A stretch of DNA of 64,000 nucleotides from Puniceicoccaceae bacterium (GCA_018402305.1 JAGYJE010000006.1:62001-126000); one strand, 5' to 3'. Shown: positions 9,600 through 18,366, counted from the stretch's first letter. Notes: generated by a model from the sequence alone, not told the origin. A program made the numbers and translations.

Positions 9600-10508
9600 A
9601 TGAGTCTACGAAATCCGGAGCGCGGCCTTTTTTCAGTCAAAGGCCTGATTTTTTCACTAGGCCTCGTGGCGTCTTTCATATTTGTCGGAGCGATTTACAC
9701 CCTAGCCATCCGCCCCGGTGCGGAACGTGCCGATTTGGCCAACAGCTACGGTGTCGATGTCGGTAGTTCCTTCTCCAGCATCTTCGTCATCCTGAAAGAC
9801 TACGAACAACAGATCTGCCTCTCGCTCTTTCTCTGGGGCATTATGATTCTCATCTACAAGTTTATCCTCCTAAGACAGGAGGTCAGCACACTGGGTCGCT
9901 TTGCACCGGAGAGCGAGGGGCTGCAAATCCCACCTGAGGTCGAATTGCTCCAGGATTCGCGCAGCATTTCCCGGGACCGCGCGAAAACCCTTGCATCCGA
10001 AATTGATGAAAAAAGCCAGCAGCCTGAGCTAAAAAACAAAATTCTTCCCTACATCATGGCACGCGGGCTCGAACGCTATCAAATGACGGGGAGCGTCCCG
10101 GAAGCCACCGAGACCATTATGGGCCGCCTTGAAGTCGCCTCCGAACAGCAAGAAAGCGAACTTTCTATGCTCCGCTACCTCGTCTGGGCCATCCCGTCCA
10201 TCGGTTTCATAGGAACGGTGCGCGGTATCGGGGTCGCCCTTCAGCGTGCCGACGAGGCGATCCAGGGCGACATTGCGGGTGTCACCAGTGCACTCGGTGT
10301 AGCCTTCAATTCGACCCTCGTCGCCCTCTTTATTAGCATCGCCCTCATGCTCCTCATTCACCTCCTGCAAAGCGGGCAGGAAGGCCTTATTCTTCGCCTG
10401 CAAACCTTCTGCCGCGAACAACTTCTCGACAAACTCTTCGACCAGGAAAGCACCGAAAAGGAAGCACCTTCCAAAGAACCCACTCCCGACCCCGAACGTA
10501 ACACCTGA
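9600..10508 (+). CDS. MotA/TolQ/ExbB-family proton channel protein
   Basis: Predicted inner-membrane channel subunit of 302 residues that would couple proton flow to movement of partner proteins. Hydrophobic segments lie near residues 14-36 and 70-91, and the family core spans about 190-256. The core keeps the TM2 signature (IPSIGFIGTVRGIGVALQRADEAI, residues 198-221) and the TM3 signature (VTSALGVAFNSTLVALFISIAL), with the channel threonines at GT (about 206) and NST (about 239). A soluble region (about 92-185) sits between. ExbB and TolQ have three helices; the extra N-terminal helix here is unusual. It is the first gene of a run with two vWA membrane proteins that look like its ExbD-type partners, 63 bases and then 3 bases apart. 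Confidence 0.87.
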   Translation: MSLRNPERGLFSVKGLIFSLGLVASFIFVGAIYTLAIRPGAERADLANSYGVDVGSSFSSIFVILKDYEQQICLSLFLWGIMILIYKFILLRQEVSTLGRFAPESEGLQIPPEVELLQDSRSISRDRAKTLASEIDEKSQQPELKNKILPYIMARGLERYQMTGSVPEATETIMGRLEVASEQQESELSMLRYLVWAIPSIGFIGTVRGIGVALQRADEAIQGDIAGVTSALGVAFNSTLVALFISIALMLLIHLLQSGQEGLILRLQTFCREQLLDKLFDQESTEKEAPSKEPTPDPERNT

Positions 10509-10525
10509 AATCTTGACCCGGCCAA

Positions 10526-10570
10526 CGCGTCCCGCATCCCGCGTCCCGCCTCCCGAAACGCGCATCCCGC
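10526..10570. repeat. short array of CCCGCATCCCGCGT-type repeats
   Basis: The gap between the TolQ-like gene and the first vWA gene is filled by imperfect heptamers of CCCGCAT/CCCGCGT type. These are the complement of the GGGATGCGGGAT family that also flanks the gene at 37585. The array ends directly before the ATG at 10572, where no ordinary Shine-Dalgarno is present. Confidence 0.75.
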
Positions 10571-10571
10571 A

Positions 10572-11585
10572 ATGAGAAAACGCCGTGAAGTCCAAAGTTC
10601 AGCGCTTTCCTTTATGGACTGCATCTGCTGCGGATTTGGCGCCGTTCTTTTGCTTTTTATTCTGACCGCAAAAGCGCAGGTCATGGAAAGCCAGGAGGAA
10701 GCCAGCCAATCACTGGAAGCCGCCGAAACCCTTCAGGCCGCGATCCACGAGACGAAGACCAAGCAAAAGGCGCTCAATAAGGAGATCGAAGCTCTGGACC
10801 CACAGGCGGACATGAAGGCGGCCAGCACCGCTCAGCTCGCCGCCGAGCAGGAACACCTCGCCAAAGCCGTTAAAGATCAGGCGCAGGCTCTGGCCGCACT
10901 CGAAACCGAGACGCAGACGGCCGAAATGCCCGCTGCACTCGACCGGCCTTCGGCCGATCAGAGTTACCTTTCGGGCCTCCGTATGCGCGGCCCGAAGGTA
11001 GTCATTCTTCTGGAAGCTTCGGGCAGCATGCTGGCCACCGATGCCCAAAGTGCCCTCGCCATCATCCAGCAGGGCGGCGGTGCCAGCGCCGAAAAATGGC
11101 TCCGGGCCAAAGCCGCCCTTCGCGCAGTCATCGCCGCTATTCCCAAAGGCACTGAGGTTGCCGTATTCGCCATGGGTGAATCCACCACTCCATTATCCGG
11201 ATCCTCCCGGATCCCCTACATCGATCCCTACGACAACGCCGCCTTACTCACTTTTCTCGAGCGCCTCGATAAGCTTGAAGCAAGCGGTGGTGCCGATCTC
11301 GCCCAAGGCCTGGCGACCGTCAACTTACTCCCCCAGCGTGCCAGCAGTCTGCTTCTGATCGGCGACGGCCTCCCCACCGCGCCCGCCCCGCCGGAAAGTA
11401 AGTTGACCGAGGCCAATCGCGTCGAGCTCTTTAACCGCGCACAAGCCAATCGCCCCAACGCCCCGTTTAACACTATTCTCTTTCCCTTCGAGGGTGACCC
11501 CTCCGCGGCTGGCCTCTTCTGGCGCCTTAGCGGGAGCACCGGGGGCATCACTTTGATCCCTGATAACGACTGGCCAGCGCTCTAG
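10572..11585 (+). CDS. ExbD-like membrane protein with a vWA domain (altered MIDAS)
   Basis: Predicted 337-residue inner-membrane protein. It has a short basic N-terminus, then one transmembrane helix headed by the motif SFMDCICCGFGAVLLLFIL (residues 13-31). Its aspartate (D16) sits where ExbD, TolR and MotB carry their proton-accepting Asp. A coiled coil follows (about 38-118), then a von Willebrand A domain (about 140-335). The metal-site motif is E-A-S-G-S (148-152) instead of the usual DxSxS, so metal binding may be weakened. It pairs with the following paralogue 3 bases downstream and with the channel gene upstream. A force-transducing or ligand-binding role in the periplasm is inferred from this architecture. 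I know of no characterised member. Confidence 0.8.
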   Translation: MRKRREVQSSALSFMDCICCGFGAVLLLFILTAKAQVMESQEEASQSLEAAETLQAAIHETKTKQKALNKEIEALDPQADMKAASTAQLAAEQEHLAKAVKDQAQALAALETETQTAEMPAALDRPSADQSYLSGLRMRGPKVVILLEASGSMLATDAQSALAIIQQGGGASAEKWLRAKAALRAVIAAIPKGTEVAVFAMGESTTPLSGSSRIPYIDPYDNAALLTFLERLDKLEASGGADLAQGLATVNLLPQRASSLLLIGDGLPTAPAPPESKLTEANRVELFNRAQANRPNAPFNTILFPFEGDPSAAGLFWRLSGSTGGITLIPDNDWPAL

Positions 11586-11588
11586 ATC

Positions 11589-12581
11589 ATGATTAAGCGA
11601 AGGCCAATCGAGGTATTCAGCCTCTCGTTTCTCGACTGCCTCTGCTGCGGCTTTGGGGCGATTCTGCTCTTATTTATCCTCTCCATCGGCTCCGGACCTC
11701 ACGGCGTTGAAAGCGAAGTCGACGTGCCGACTCTGAAGTCCCTCCAAGCGGAACTCGCCGCACTCGAAGCCGATGTCGCCAACAAATCCGCCCAACTGGA
11801 AGCCGCCATCAATAGCGAACAAACCAGTGAAGAACGCGCCCGCATCCAATCCATTATTCAGGAACTCGAAACCAAACTCGCCGACCTAAAGCAGGAATAC
11901 GACAGCCGCCAAGCCAACCTCAGCACCGGCCAACAAGCCGCCGCCGAAGCCAAACGCCTCCTACAAAGCTTCAAGCACGAAAACCTCCCACCGATTGGCC
12001 TTCCCGCCGATGCCACCCATGTCGCCTTCATCATCGACACTTCGGGTAGTATGCGCAACCAGATGACGGGCCAGCTCCACTACGGCGTCATTGAGCAAAT
12101 TCGCGAGCTCCTCGACAGTCTGCCCGAAGTCCGAAGCATCCAGTTTCTGGATACAAGTGGAAACTACATGCTGAGCGGTCGGGCCGGCTACTGGCTGCCG
12201 GATACGCCGGGGCTCCGGCAACAAGCGCTACGGCAAATCCTCAGCTATCCCATCGGCAGCGATAGCGATCCGACGCGGGGCCTCCGCCGAAGCATCAGCG
12301 ATCTCAAGCCGGGCCTCACGCAAATGGACACCATGAGCCTCTATGTGATTGGCGATGATTATCGTGGCTCCACCCAAAGCCTACTTATCAACCTCGACCG
12401 CCTCAACCCGCGCAATCTGTCCACTGGCAAACGCCCCGTTTCAATTAGCGCAGTCGGCTTTCCGACGCTTATTAACCCCTTTCAAATCGGTGCGCCGCAG
12501 GGGAATACTCGCTTCGCCAATGTGATGCGCGAGATCGCTGAGGCGCACGACGGCGTGCTCATCCTAAAACCAAGCATCTGA
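11589..12581 (+). CDS. ExbD-like membrane protein with a vWA domain (intact MIDAS)
   Basis: Paralogue of the preceding gene, 330 residues and the same layout. The transmembrane motif is SFLDCLCCGFGAILLLFIL (residues 13-31, Asp16). A coiled coil spans about 45-130 (ELAALEADVANKSAQLEAAI, QELETKLADLKQEYDSRQA). The vWA domain starts at VAFIIDTSGSM, with a complete DxSxS at 150-154. It begins three bases after the stop of its partner, so translation is probably coupled. The two proteins could form a heterodimer around the channel pentamer, as ExbD dimers do with ExbB. Two paralogues, one with and one without the canonical metal aspartate, suggest divided roles. Confidence 0.82.
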   Translation: MIKRRPIEVFSLSFLDCLCCGFGAILLLFILSIGSGPHGVESEVDVPTLKSLQAELAALEADVANKSAQLEAAINSEQTSEERARIQSIIQELETKLADLKQEYDSRQANLSTGQQAAAEAKRLLQSFKHENLPPIGLPADATHVAFIIDTSGSMRNQMTGQLHYGVIEQIRELLDSLPEVRSIQFLDTSGNYMLSGRAGYWLPDTPGLRQQALRQILSYPIGSDSDPTRGLRRSISDLKPGLTQMDTMSLYVIGDDYRGSTQSLLINLDRLNPRNLSTGKRPVSISAVGFPTLINPFQIGAPQGNTRFANVMREIAEAHDGVLILKPSI

Positions 12582-12645
12582 GGCTTTCGTATTTTTCTCC
12601 CCCGCGCTTGTTTCTCGCCGGGTTTACCGGGAAACTGTCTAACGC

Positions 12646-15108
12646 ATGGACCCATTCGAAACAGTTCTGACCATCCCGGACCTTTGGCAACAAAAGGCGG
12701 TCAACCTGCTGCGGGCCGAACACGATGTCATTGTTGATGCACCCACCGGTGCAGGAAAGACTTTTATCTTCGAACACCTTGTCGAAGGCGCATTCCCGGG
12801 CAAAGCAGTGTTCACGGTCCCCACCCGCGCCCTGGCCAATGATAAGCTCCTGGAGTGGCGCGCCAAGGGCTGGCACGTGGGGATTGAAACCGGTGATATT
12901 AGCGATCAATCCGACGCTCCAATCGTTGTCGCCACACTCGAAACCCAAAAGCGCGCTTTGATGACCGGTCGCGGCCCGCGCCTCCTCGTCATCGATGAAT
13001 ATCAGATGATCGGGGACCCGGCTCGGGGCGTTAACTACGAACTCGCCCTCGCAATGGCACCCCCGCAGACACAGCTACTTCTACTCAGCGGCAGTGTCGC
13101 CAACCCCCATGAGGTCGAAGCCTGGCTTCGTCGTTGCGGGCGGACCGTTGCCACAATTCAACACAGGGAACGGCCCGTTCCACTCGATGATATTCATCTC
13201 GACTCGCTGGCGGAGCTTTCAAAATCAAATGAGATTCACGGACGCTGGCCACGCTACATCGCCCGCGCACTCGAGGCTGGCTTCGGCCCAATCCTAATCT
13301 TTGCCCCTCGTCGCAAAACTGCCGAGAGCCTGGCCCACACCCTGGCTGCCGCACTCCCTGAGCCCCATGCACTCGTCCTTACCCACGAGCAAAAAGCCGT
13401 CGCTGGACGCGATCTCGCCCGCTCGCTGAAGCAACGTATTGGCTTCCACCACAGCGGCATGAGTTACGCACAACGGGCTGCGCTCGTCGAACCACTGGCC
13501 AAAAACAATCAACTTAAGGTCATCGTTGCCACCACCGGGCTTGCTGCCGGAATCAACTTTGCCATGCGCTCCGTGCTCGTTCTCGACCGGGAATATCGCG
13601 TGGCGGAGGCTCATCGCAACCTGCGCCCCGATGAACTCCTGCAAATGTTCGGCCGCGCCGGGCGTCGCGGGCTCGACAAACGCGGGAGCGTTCTTTTTAT
13701 CAACAGCACCCCAAGACTGAAAGAAGCCCGTCCGATTCGTCTTCAACGCGAGGGCAATGTCGACTGGCCCTCACTGCTCACCGTCATCCAGACAGGTTTG
13801 GATAGGGGCAAAAACCCACTCGAGGCGACGCGTGAGCTGACCACTCGACTGTTCACCGAAGACCCCGTTCGCCTCGGACTGGACGATTTCCTCAATAAAC
13901 GCCAAAGCCAACCACGCCCAACGATGGGCAAATGCACGTCCGAACAGGAACTCGCCGGGGGGGTCATCACTGAATTTCAGAACAGCGAGGGCATTTGGGA
14001 AAGGAGGCGTGCACCCGTTCTCTTCAAACTCAAAGACACTTGGTTTCTCCAGGACACTACCTGGCACCCAGGGCTAAGCAGCCCAAAGATCGTTTCAAGT
14101 CTTCGCATCGGCACCATCTGCAAGTTCGGCCAGGGAAAAGCACGTCGCTACGGAATCGAAGCGCCCCTTGCCACCTTCCCTCAAAGCGTGGACGAAAATC
14201 GGTTAACGCTCACAAAATGGCTGCGTAAAGCACTTCGTGAACAAGCCAGGAACGACCGAAAAACACCCAATGTTCCCAAACTCTGGACCCTCGAGAAAAT
14301 TGAAAAACAGCTGGTCCCGCAACTCCCCCAGCTCACCCGTGGCGGTCAAGCGACCCGCATCGATGAAAGGAACGGCACCCTCTATGCGCAACTGGACTAT
14401 GCCGAGGGTCAGATCTACGCCCTGAAGGATCTCAGTGGAAAGGGACTTCTAAATCCAATCGAGCGAAAGCGCGAGATACAAGGCAGCTCTCCGGATATTA
14501 AAACGACTGTCAAAAGCACAGGCTCGGTACACTCCGTGGCTGAGCAATGGTTTACCCTTGGGCTCATTGACAAGCACGCCCACCCAACACGGCGGGGGAT
14601 GATCACCTCCTTCTTCAACCACGGCGAGGGCCTTGCCATTGCCGCTGCCCTTGAAGCAAAGAACTATCCCATCGAAGAACTACTCTACGATCTGGCCAAC
14701 CTCCGGGCAGGCCATCGCTTCAACGCACTGGCGCTCGCCGGTCGCCCCCTCACTGCTTTTTGCCAGGAGGCCTATGGGATGCGAACGATCCCCGGTTACC
14801 TAAGACGCGGACTGACCGAGGACTACGGTGAGGGTGCCAGTGAAATCCTCTACAATATCGAGCACAAAAGCAGCCGTGTCGAAGCCTACCTCAACGATGA
14901 ACTCAGTCACGGCGATGTCGAGCGAGCCCGAGTAGAGTGGCGTAGCCTCCGGCTCCACATCGCCCACGCGCCCGACTACGACTGGCATCCCTGGCGGGAG
15001 ATTAAAATCATCTGCCAACAAAGTCTGAAAAATGAGCGCCTACCGCTTTCCCTTCAAAACCTCCCCCCACTCACCCGCCAACAAAAATGCCGCGCCCACA
15101 GCTCTTGA
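12646..15108 (+). CDS. Ski2-like superfamily 2 helicase
   Basis: Predicted ATP-dependent nucleic-acid helicase of 820 residues. Motif I is APTGAGKT (32-39), motif II DEYQ (117-120, in place of DExH), and motif III SGS (148-150). The Ski2-type HHSGM occurs at 268-272, then VATTGLAAGIN, and motif VI is QMFGRAGRRGLD (333-344). These features place it with Ski2/Mtr4/Hel308-type enzymes. The C-terminal half (about 400-820) lacks motifs I recognise but should contain winged-helix and ratchet regions. It follows the vWA gene by 64 bases on the same strand, so it may or may not belong to that operon. RNA turnover or processing is a plausible role from family knowledge only. Confidence 0.87.
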   Translation: MDPFETVLTIPDLWQQKAVNLLRAEHDVIVDAPTGAGKTFIFEHLVEGAFPGKAVFTVPTRALANDKLLEWRAKGWHVGIETGDISDQSDAPIVVATLETQKRALMTGRGPRLLVIDEYQMIGDPARGVNYELALAMAPPQTQLLLLSGSVANPHEVEAWLRRCGRTVATIQHRERPVPLDDIHLDSLAELSKSNEIHGRWPRYIARALEAGFGPILIFAPRRKTAESLAHTLAAALPEPHALVLTHEQKAVAGRDLARSLKQRIGFHHSGMSYAQRAALVEPLAKNNQLKVIVATTGLAAGINFAMRSVLVLDREYRVAEAHRNLRPDELLQMFGRAGRRGLDKRGSVLFINSTPRLKEARPIRLQREGNVDWPSLLTVIQTGLDRGKNPLEATRELTTRLFTEDPVRLGLDDFLNKRQSQPRPTMGKCTSEQELAGGVITEFQNSEGIWERRRAPVLFKLKDTWFLQDTTWHPGLSSPKIVSSLRIGTICKFGQGKARRYGIEAPLATFPQSVDENRLTLTKWLRKALREQARNDRKTPNVPKLWTLEKIEKQLVPQLPQLTRGGQATRIDERNGTLYAQLDYAEGQIYALKDLSGKGLLNPIERKREIQGSSPDIKTTVKSTGSVHSVAEQWFTLGLIDKHAHPTRRGMITSFFNHGEGLAIAAALEAKNYPIEELLYDLANLRAGHRFNALALAGRPLTAFCQEAYGMRTIPGYLRRGLTEDYGEGASEILYNIEHKSSRVEAYLNDELSHGDVERARVEWRSLRLHIAHAPDYDWHPWREIKIICQQSLKNERLPLSLQNLPPLTRQQKCRAHSS

Positions 15109-15148
15109 GACTTTCAAGAACTACGAGCCCAGGGCTAAGGAGCAAAGG

Positions 15149-17008
15149 CTACTTAACATCGACCCAGCGGGCAATCCCGAGAATGGTCCACGCTTCTTCG
15201 TTTCCACCAATTTTGGTGATGACGGTGGCACCCTTTTCTTTACCCATGAGCGCTTGGCCCAAAGGCGTCTTGTAGGAGAGCACATCATTCTCGGGATCAC
15301 TGTCCCAAGCGCCGAGAATGGAGTAGGTTTGCTTCTTGCCGGTCGAGCCTTCCTTCAGTTCAACGACACTTCCGATTCCGATAGTGTCGGTGGTGGCGTC
15401 CTTAAAGTCCGTCACCCGGGCCCGCGAAAGATCGACTTCCAATTCGTTTTTCCGGGAAAGCAGAATGTCCTGATCCTGGCGGGCCATCTTATACTCCGAG
15501 TTTTCCTTTAAGTCACCGTGATCCCGCGCCACTTGAATGGCCTTCTTGTTTTCGGGAATCTTCTCTGAAATGAGTGCCTCATACTCAGATTTTGACTTAT
15601 TGAAACTCTCCTGCGAAACTATCAATGCTTCATCTTCGGAGGTTTCAGCCGCTTCGCCAGCCAGCAGACCTTGCACGGTCGGAAACTGCTTGATGAAGCG
15701 GGCGAGTAGAGACTTCTTGGTTAAGTCCTCAAATCCCTGGTTGAGGAGCAGTGTTTGTGCAAGGTCATTCGCTGTCTCCACATTCGCATCGGCCAAGAGA
15801 TCCGGGATCAGCGTCGTGTCATCGCTCAGCAAGTCGGCCAAAGGAATCCTGCGGGTACTGGCATTTTGCAGCGCCTCGTAGTCGATTGCGTAGAACATGG
15901 CAGCGAGCAGCCTTGGGTTCACAAGCGGCTCGATGATGTTGCTGTGCTTTTTGGAAGAACGGTTTTTGACTACCCAGAAAAGAAGCGGCCCTTTAATGGT
16001 CTGCTCTTTCAACCAGCGATCCAAACAGTAGCGAATACGGTCCTCCATGTCGCGTTCGAGCATGAAGTTAATACACTCGCTGGTGAATTTGCCACTGGAG
16101 TTGCGGAGCAGGTCTTCGACCATCGACTGCCATTTGTCCGGGTAGGTGCGGCTGATGAGATCGAGGTAGCGTTTGAAATATTGAGCGGGCAGCTCCGCAG
16201 CCAATTCAGAGTAGTCGTTTGTCGAGTCAAGAATCGATGCGGACGACGGTTCGAGTGCCTCTACGTCCTCGTGGAGATCGCGGGCCAGGTTATTCCGAAC
16301 CCAAACCCCGTGCAACCGGTCTGCTTGGCTTAGTGATTTGGCATTGGCGATGGCATCGGTCAGCTCTTCGAGAATTGCCGGCATTTCCTCGCGGATGACC
16401 GAAATATTCTCCGACAGTGCATACAACTTCTCCCCGAGCTCGATCTTTTGCTTTGAGTTCTTAGTCGCGTGGAATTGCTCGAGGATTTCGTCCTCTGGTT
16501 TGACCGGTTCATCGCGGTAAATGTAGGGCTCGGTCTTTTTGATCGGCACGCCAATCCGTGGGTCCTTAACCAACACCTTCTTCGTCGCCGTCCACCATTT
16601 CTTATATTTGATGGGCCCAATCACACGGGCCAGTAAACGCTCAATCTCCGATGCCATCATCGCCTGATCCTCGCTCGCGGAAATGATCTCACAGATCAAA
16701 TCAGCCGGCTTTTTCTTGATCATCTCTTCGATGACCTCTGGTTCTGTGCGGGAACGGACGAGTATGTCGTTTGGTAACAAAATATCCAATTTATCCACAC
16801 AGAATGCGGGTGCCATGCCGTGCCCTTGCTTACCATCCTCGAAATCTATGATTAGCCGGTCATCCGCAGCGTCGTAGTCCACAATCTTACCAAAGCCCCA
16901 GCTCCGGTGCAGGCAGTAGTTGCCGGGCACCATGGTTTCGAGCTTCGCGCGTTGCGAAACCAGTTTAGGATTCTTTTTCAGAAGAGAGTCAATTGCCTCT
17001 TTATTCAT
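15149..17008 (-). CDS. giant GreA/GreB-domain transcription factor
   Basis: Predicted 619-residue RNA-polymerase-associated protein. The C-terminal 160 residues carry both GreA modules: the coiled-coil tip region (KKAIQVARDHGDLKENSEYKMARQDQDILLSRKNELE) and the FKBP-like domain (IGIGSVVELKEGSTGKKQTYSILG...SYKTPLGQALMGKEKG). GreA of most bacteria is about 158 residues. Here some 450 residues precede it, starting with a KOW/CarD-like beta segment (GNYCLHRSWGFGKIVDYD, about 28-62) and continuing as mostly helical sequence. A similar enlarged GreA is known from Chlamydiae, which supports PVC-group placement. The acidic tip (D..E pair in DLKENSEY) that chelates the cleavage magnesium is present, so transcript-cleavage activity is plausible. 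It is divergent from the methyltransferase at 17041. Confidence 0.88.
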   Translation of the reverse strand: MNKEAIDSLLKKNPKLVSQRAKLETMVPGNYCLHRSWGFGKIVDYDAADDRLIIDFEDGKQGHGMAPAFCVDKLDILLPNDILVRSRTEPEVIEEMIKKKPADLICEIISASEDQAMMASEIERLLARVIGPIKYKKWWTATKKVLVKDPRIGVPIKKTEPYIYRDEPVKPEDEILEQFHATKNSKQKIELGEKLYALSENISVIREEMPAILEELTDAIANAKSLSQADRLHGVWVRNNLARDLHEDVEALEPSSASILDSTNDYSELAAELPAQYFKRYLDLISRTYPDKWQSMVEDLLRNSSGKFTSECINFMLERDMEDRIRYCLDRWLKEQTIKGPLLFWVVKNRSSKKHSNIIEPLVNPRLLAAMFYAIDYEALQNASTRRIPLADLLSDDTTLIPDLLADANVETANDLAQTLLLNQGFEDLTKKSLLARFIKQFPTVQGLLAGEAAETSEDEALIVSQESFNKSKSEYEALISEKIPENKKAIQVARDHGDLKENSEYKMARQDQDILLSRKNELEVDLSRARVTDFKDATTDTIGIGSVVELKEGSTGKKQTYSILGAWDSDPENDVLSYKTPLGQALMGKEKGATVITKIGGNEEAWTILGIARWVDVK

Positions 17009-17040
17009 AATGGTTGCTTATTTAAGTCGTAAACAGTCCA

Positions 17041-18360
17041 ATGTGGACAGTTTTTGTGCCAATGAGAAGTCCTAAGTTTAACTTATCCGTAAAGTCTACA
17101 TCCGGTTGGGATGCCGCTGTCCTTCTTACCGAGGATTATTTCAGGGGGAACCAAAAGGCGGACCTGCTTTTAGACGCCCTACCCGATGGTTTTACGGGCC
17201 ACCAAAGAGCGATTTGCCAGTCCCTCTTTCTAGGAGCGCTGCGTTTCGGCCACCGAACGGAAACGGCACTCCAACAATTGCTTCGGAAACGTGCCAAGCC
17301 CACGATGCGGGCGATATTCCTTGTCACCGGCTACGAGTTGCTGGACTCAGCACCTGAGCGCCACCCGAAGGTAATCCACCACGCCGTCGAGCGTAGCAAA
17401 GCCCGGATCAATCGTTTCGAGCAGGGTTTTCTCAATGCCGTCCTGCGGAAGCTGCCGGGTGAATTACTGAATATCTCATCCGATGCCGATCCGGCAGCCT
17501 ATTACAGCCACCCGGAATGGTTGGTCAGGCACTGGTCCGGGATATTTCCACACAAAATTCCTGCCCTTCTGGAGTGGAACCAGCAGACACCAGAGACCTA
17601 CCTTAAGGTTTACGCCGAAAACCCCGCACTGCCCGCGACAATTCGGCCCACGGAATGGGCTCAATTTTACAAATTGGAAAGTGGGATCTCGTGGCAGGAA
17701 GCGGTCCACCCATTCCTAAACCAGGGAAAAGCCTACATCAAGGACCCGTCTACCCGCCTCGCCCCCAACCTACTCGCGGCACAACCAGGAGAATCGATTC
17801 TCGACCTTTGCGCCGCCCCTGGAGGCAAAGCCTTCGATCTGGCGCATGCCATGCGGAGGCGAGGGCAAGTCGTCGCCGTCGATTTACCGGGCAAACGCAT
17901 CGATCGGCTTCGGGAAAATTTGTTAAGCCTTCAATCCCAGAACCTGTCTTGTTCCATTATTGAAGCAAACCTTCTTGCTTTGGGCCCTGAGGATTTTATG
18001 CGGCAAAACCTGCCCACGACCTACGATGCCGTCATGCTGGATGCCCCTTGCAGTAACACCGGCGTCATTCAGCGCCGAACCGATGTAAAATGGCGACTCC
18101 AGCCCGAGGACATTAAACAATGTGCAAAGCTACAGATCGAGCTACTCCAAGCCGCAGCTGGCTTTGTCCGGGCAGGTGGTCGGATGGTCTACAGCACCTG
18201 CAGCATTGAGCCCGCCGAAAATCAGCAAGTGGTCGACGCTTTCCTGAAGAGCGAGAACGGAAGGGATTTTATACTGGACGGGTCCGCCATCAGCCTACCC
18301 TGGGAAACAAAACACGACGGAGCTGGAGCCTTTCTTCTTAAACGGCGAACCACAGCCTAA
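17041..18360 (+). CDS. rRNA cytosine-C5 methyltransferase, RsmB/NOL1-NOP2-sun family
   Basis: Methylates a cytosine at C5 in rRNA, probably 16S, using S-adenosylmethionine. The 439-residue product has an N-terminal NusB-like helical domain (about 20-155: RAICQSLFLGALRFG, FLNAVLRKLP) and a C-terminal Rossmann methyltransferase domain. The SAM site is DLCAAPGGKAFDLA, and the two family cysteines are in DAPCSNTGVIQRRTDVKW and YSTCSIEPAENQQVV. ATG 17041 gives the longest frame; an in-frame ATG at 17062 (MRSPKFNLS) is equally plausible, and neither has a strong ribosome site. Fusion to a NusB domain is typical of RsmB (m5C967 in E. coli). It is followed by the transposase remnant on the other strand. 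Confidence 0.9.
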   Translation: MWTVFVPMRSPKFNLSVKSTSGWDAAVLLTEDYFRGNQKADLLLDALPDGFTGHQRAICQSLFLGALRFGHRTETALQQLLRKRAKPTMRAIFLVTGYELLDSAPERHPKVIHHAVERSKARINRFEQGFLNAVLRKLPGELLNISSDADPAAYYSHPEWLVRHWSGIFPHKIPALLEWNQQTPETYLKVYAENPALPATIRPTEWAQFYKLESGISWQEAVHPFLNQGKAYIKDPSTRLAPNLLAAQPGESILDLCAAPGGKAFDLAHAMRRRGQVVAVDLPGKRIDRLRENLLSLQSQNLSCSIIEANLLALGPEDFMRQNLPTTYDAVMLDAPCSNTGVIQRRTDVKWRLQPEDIKQCAKLQIELLQAAAGFVRAGGRMVYSTCSIEPAENQQVVDAFLKSENGRDFILDGSAISLPWETKHDGAGAFLLKRRTTA

Positions 18361-18366
18361 GCCAAC

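Noticed and set aside
9600..15108. Reading the locus as a Zorya defence system
   Set aside because: Zorya needs a MotB-like protein with OmpA-type peptidoglycan-binding domain plus ZorC/ZorD or ZorE. Here the partners carry vWA domains and the helicase is Ski2-like with no visible nuclease. Kept only as an analogy.
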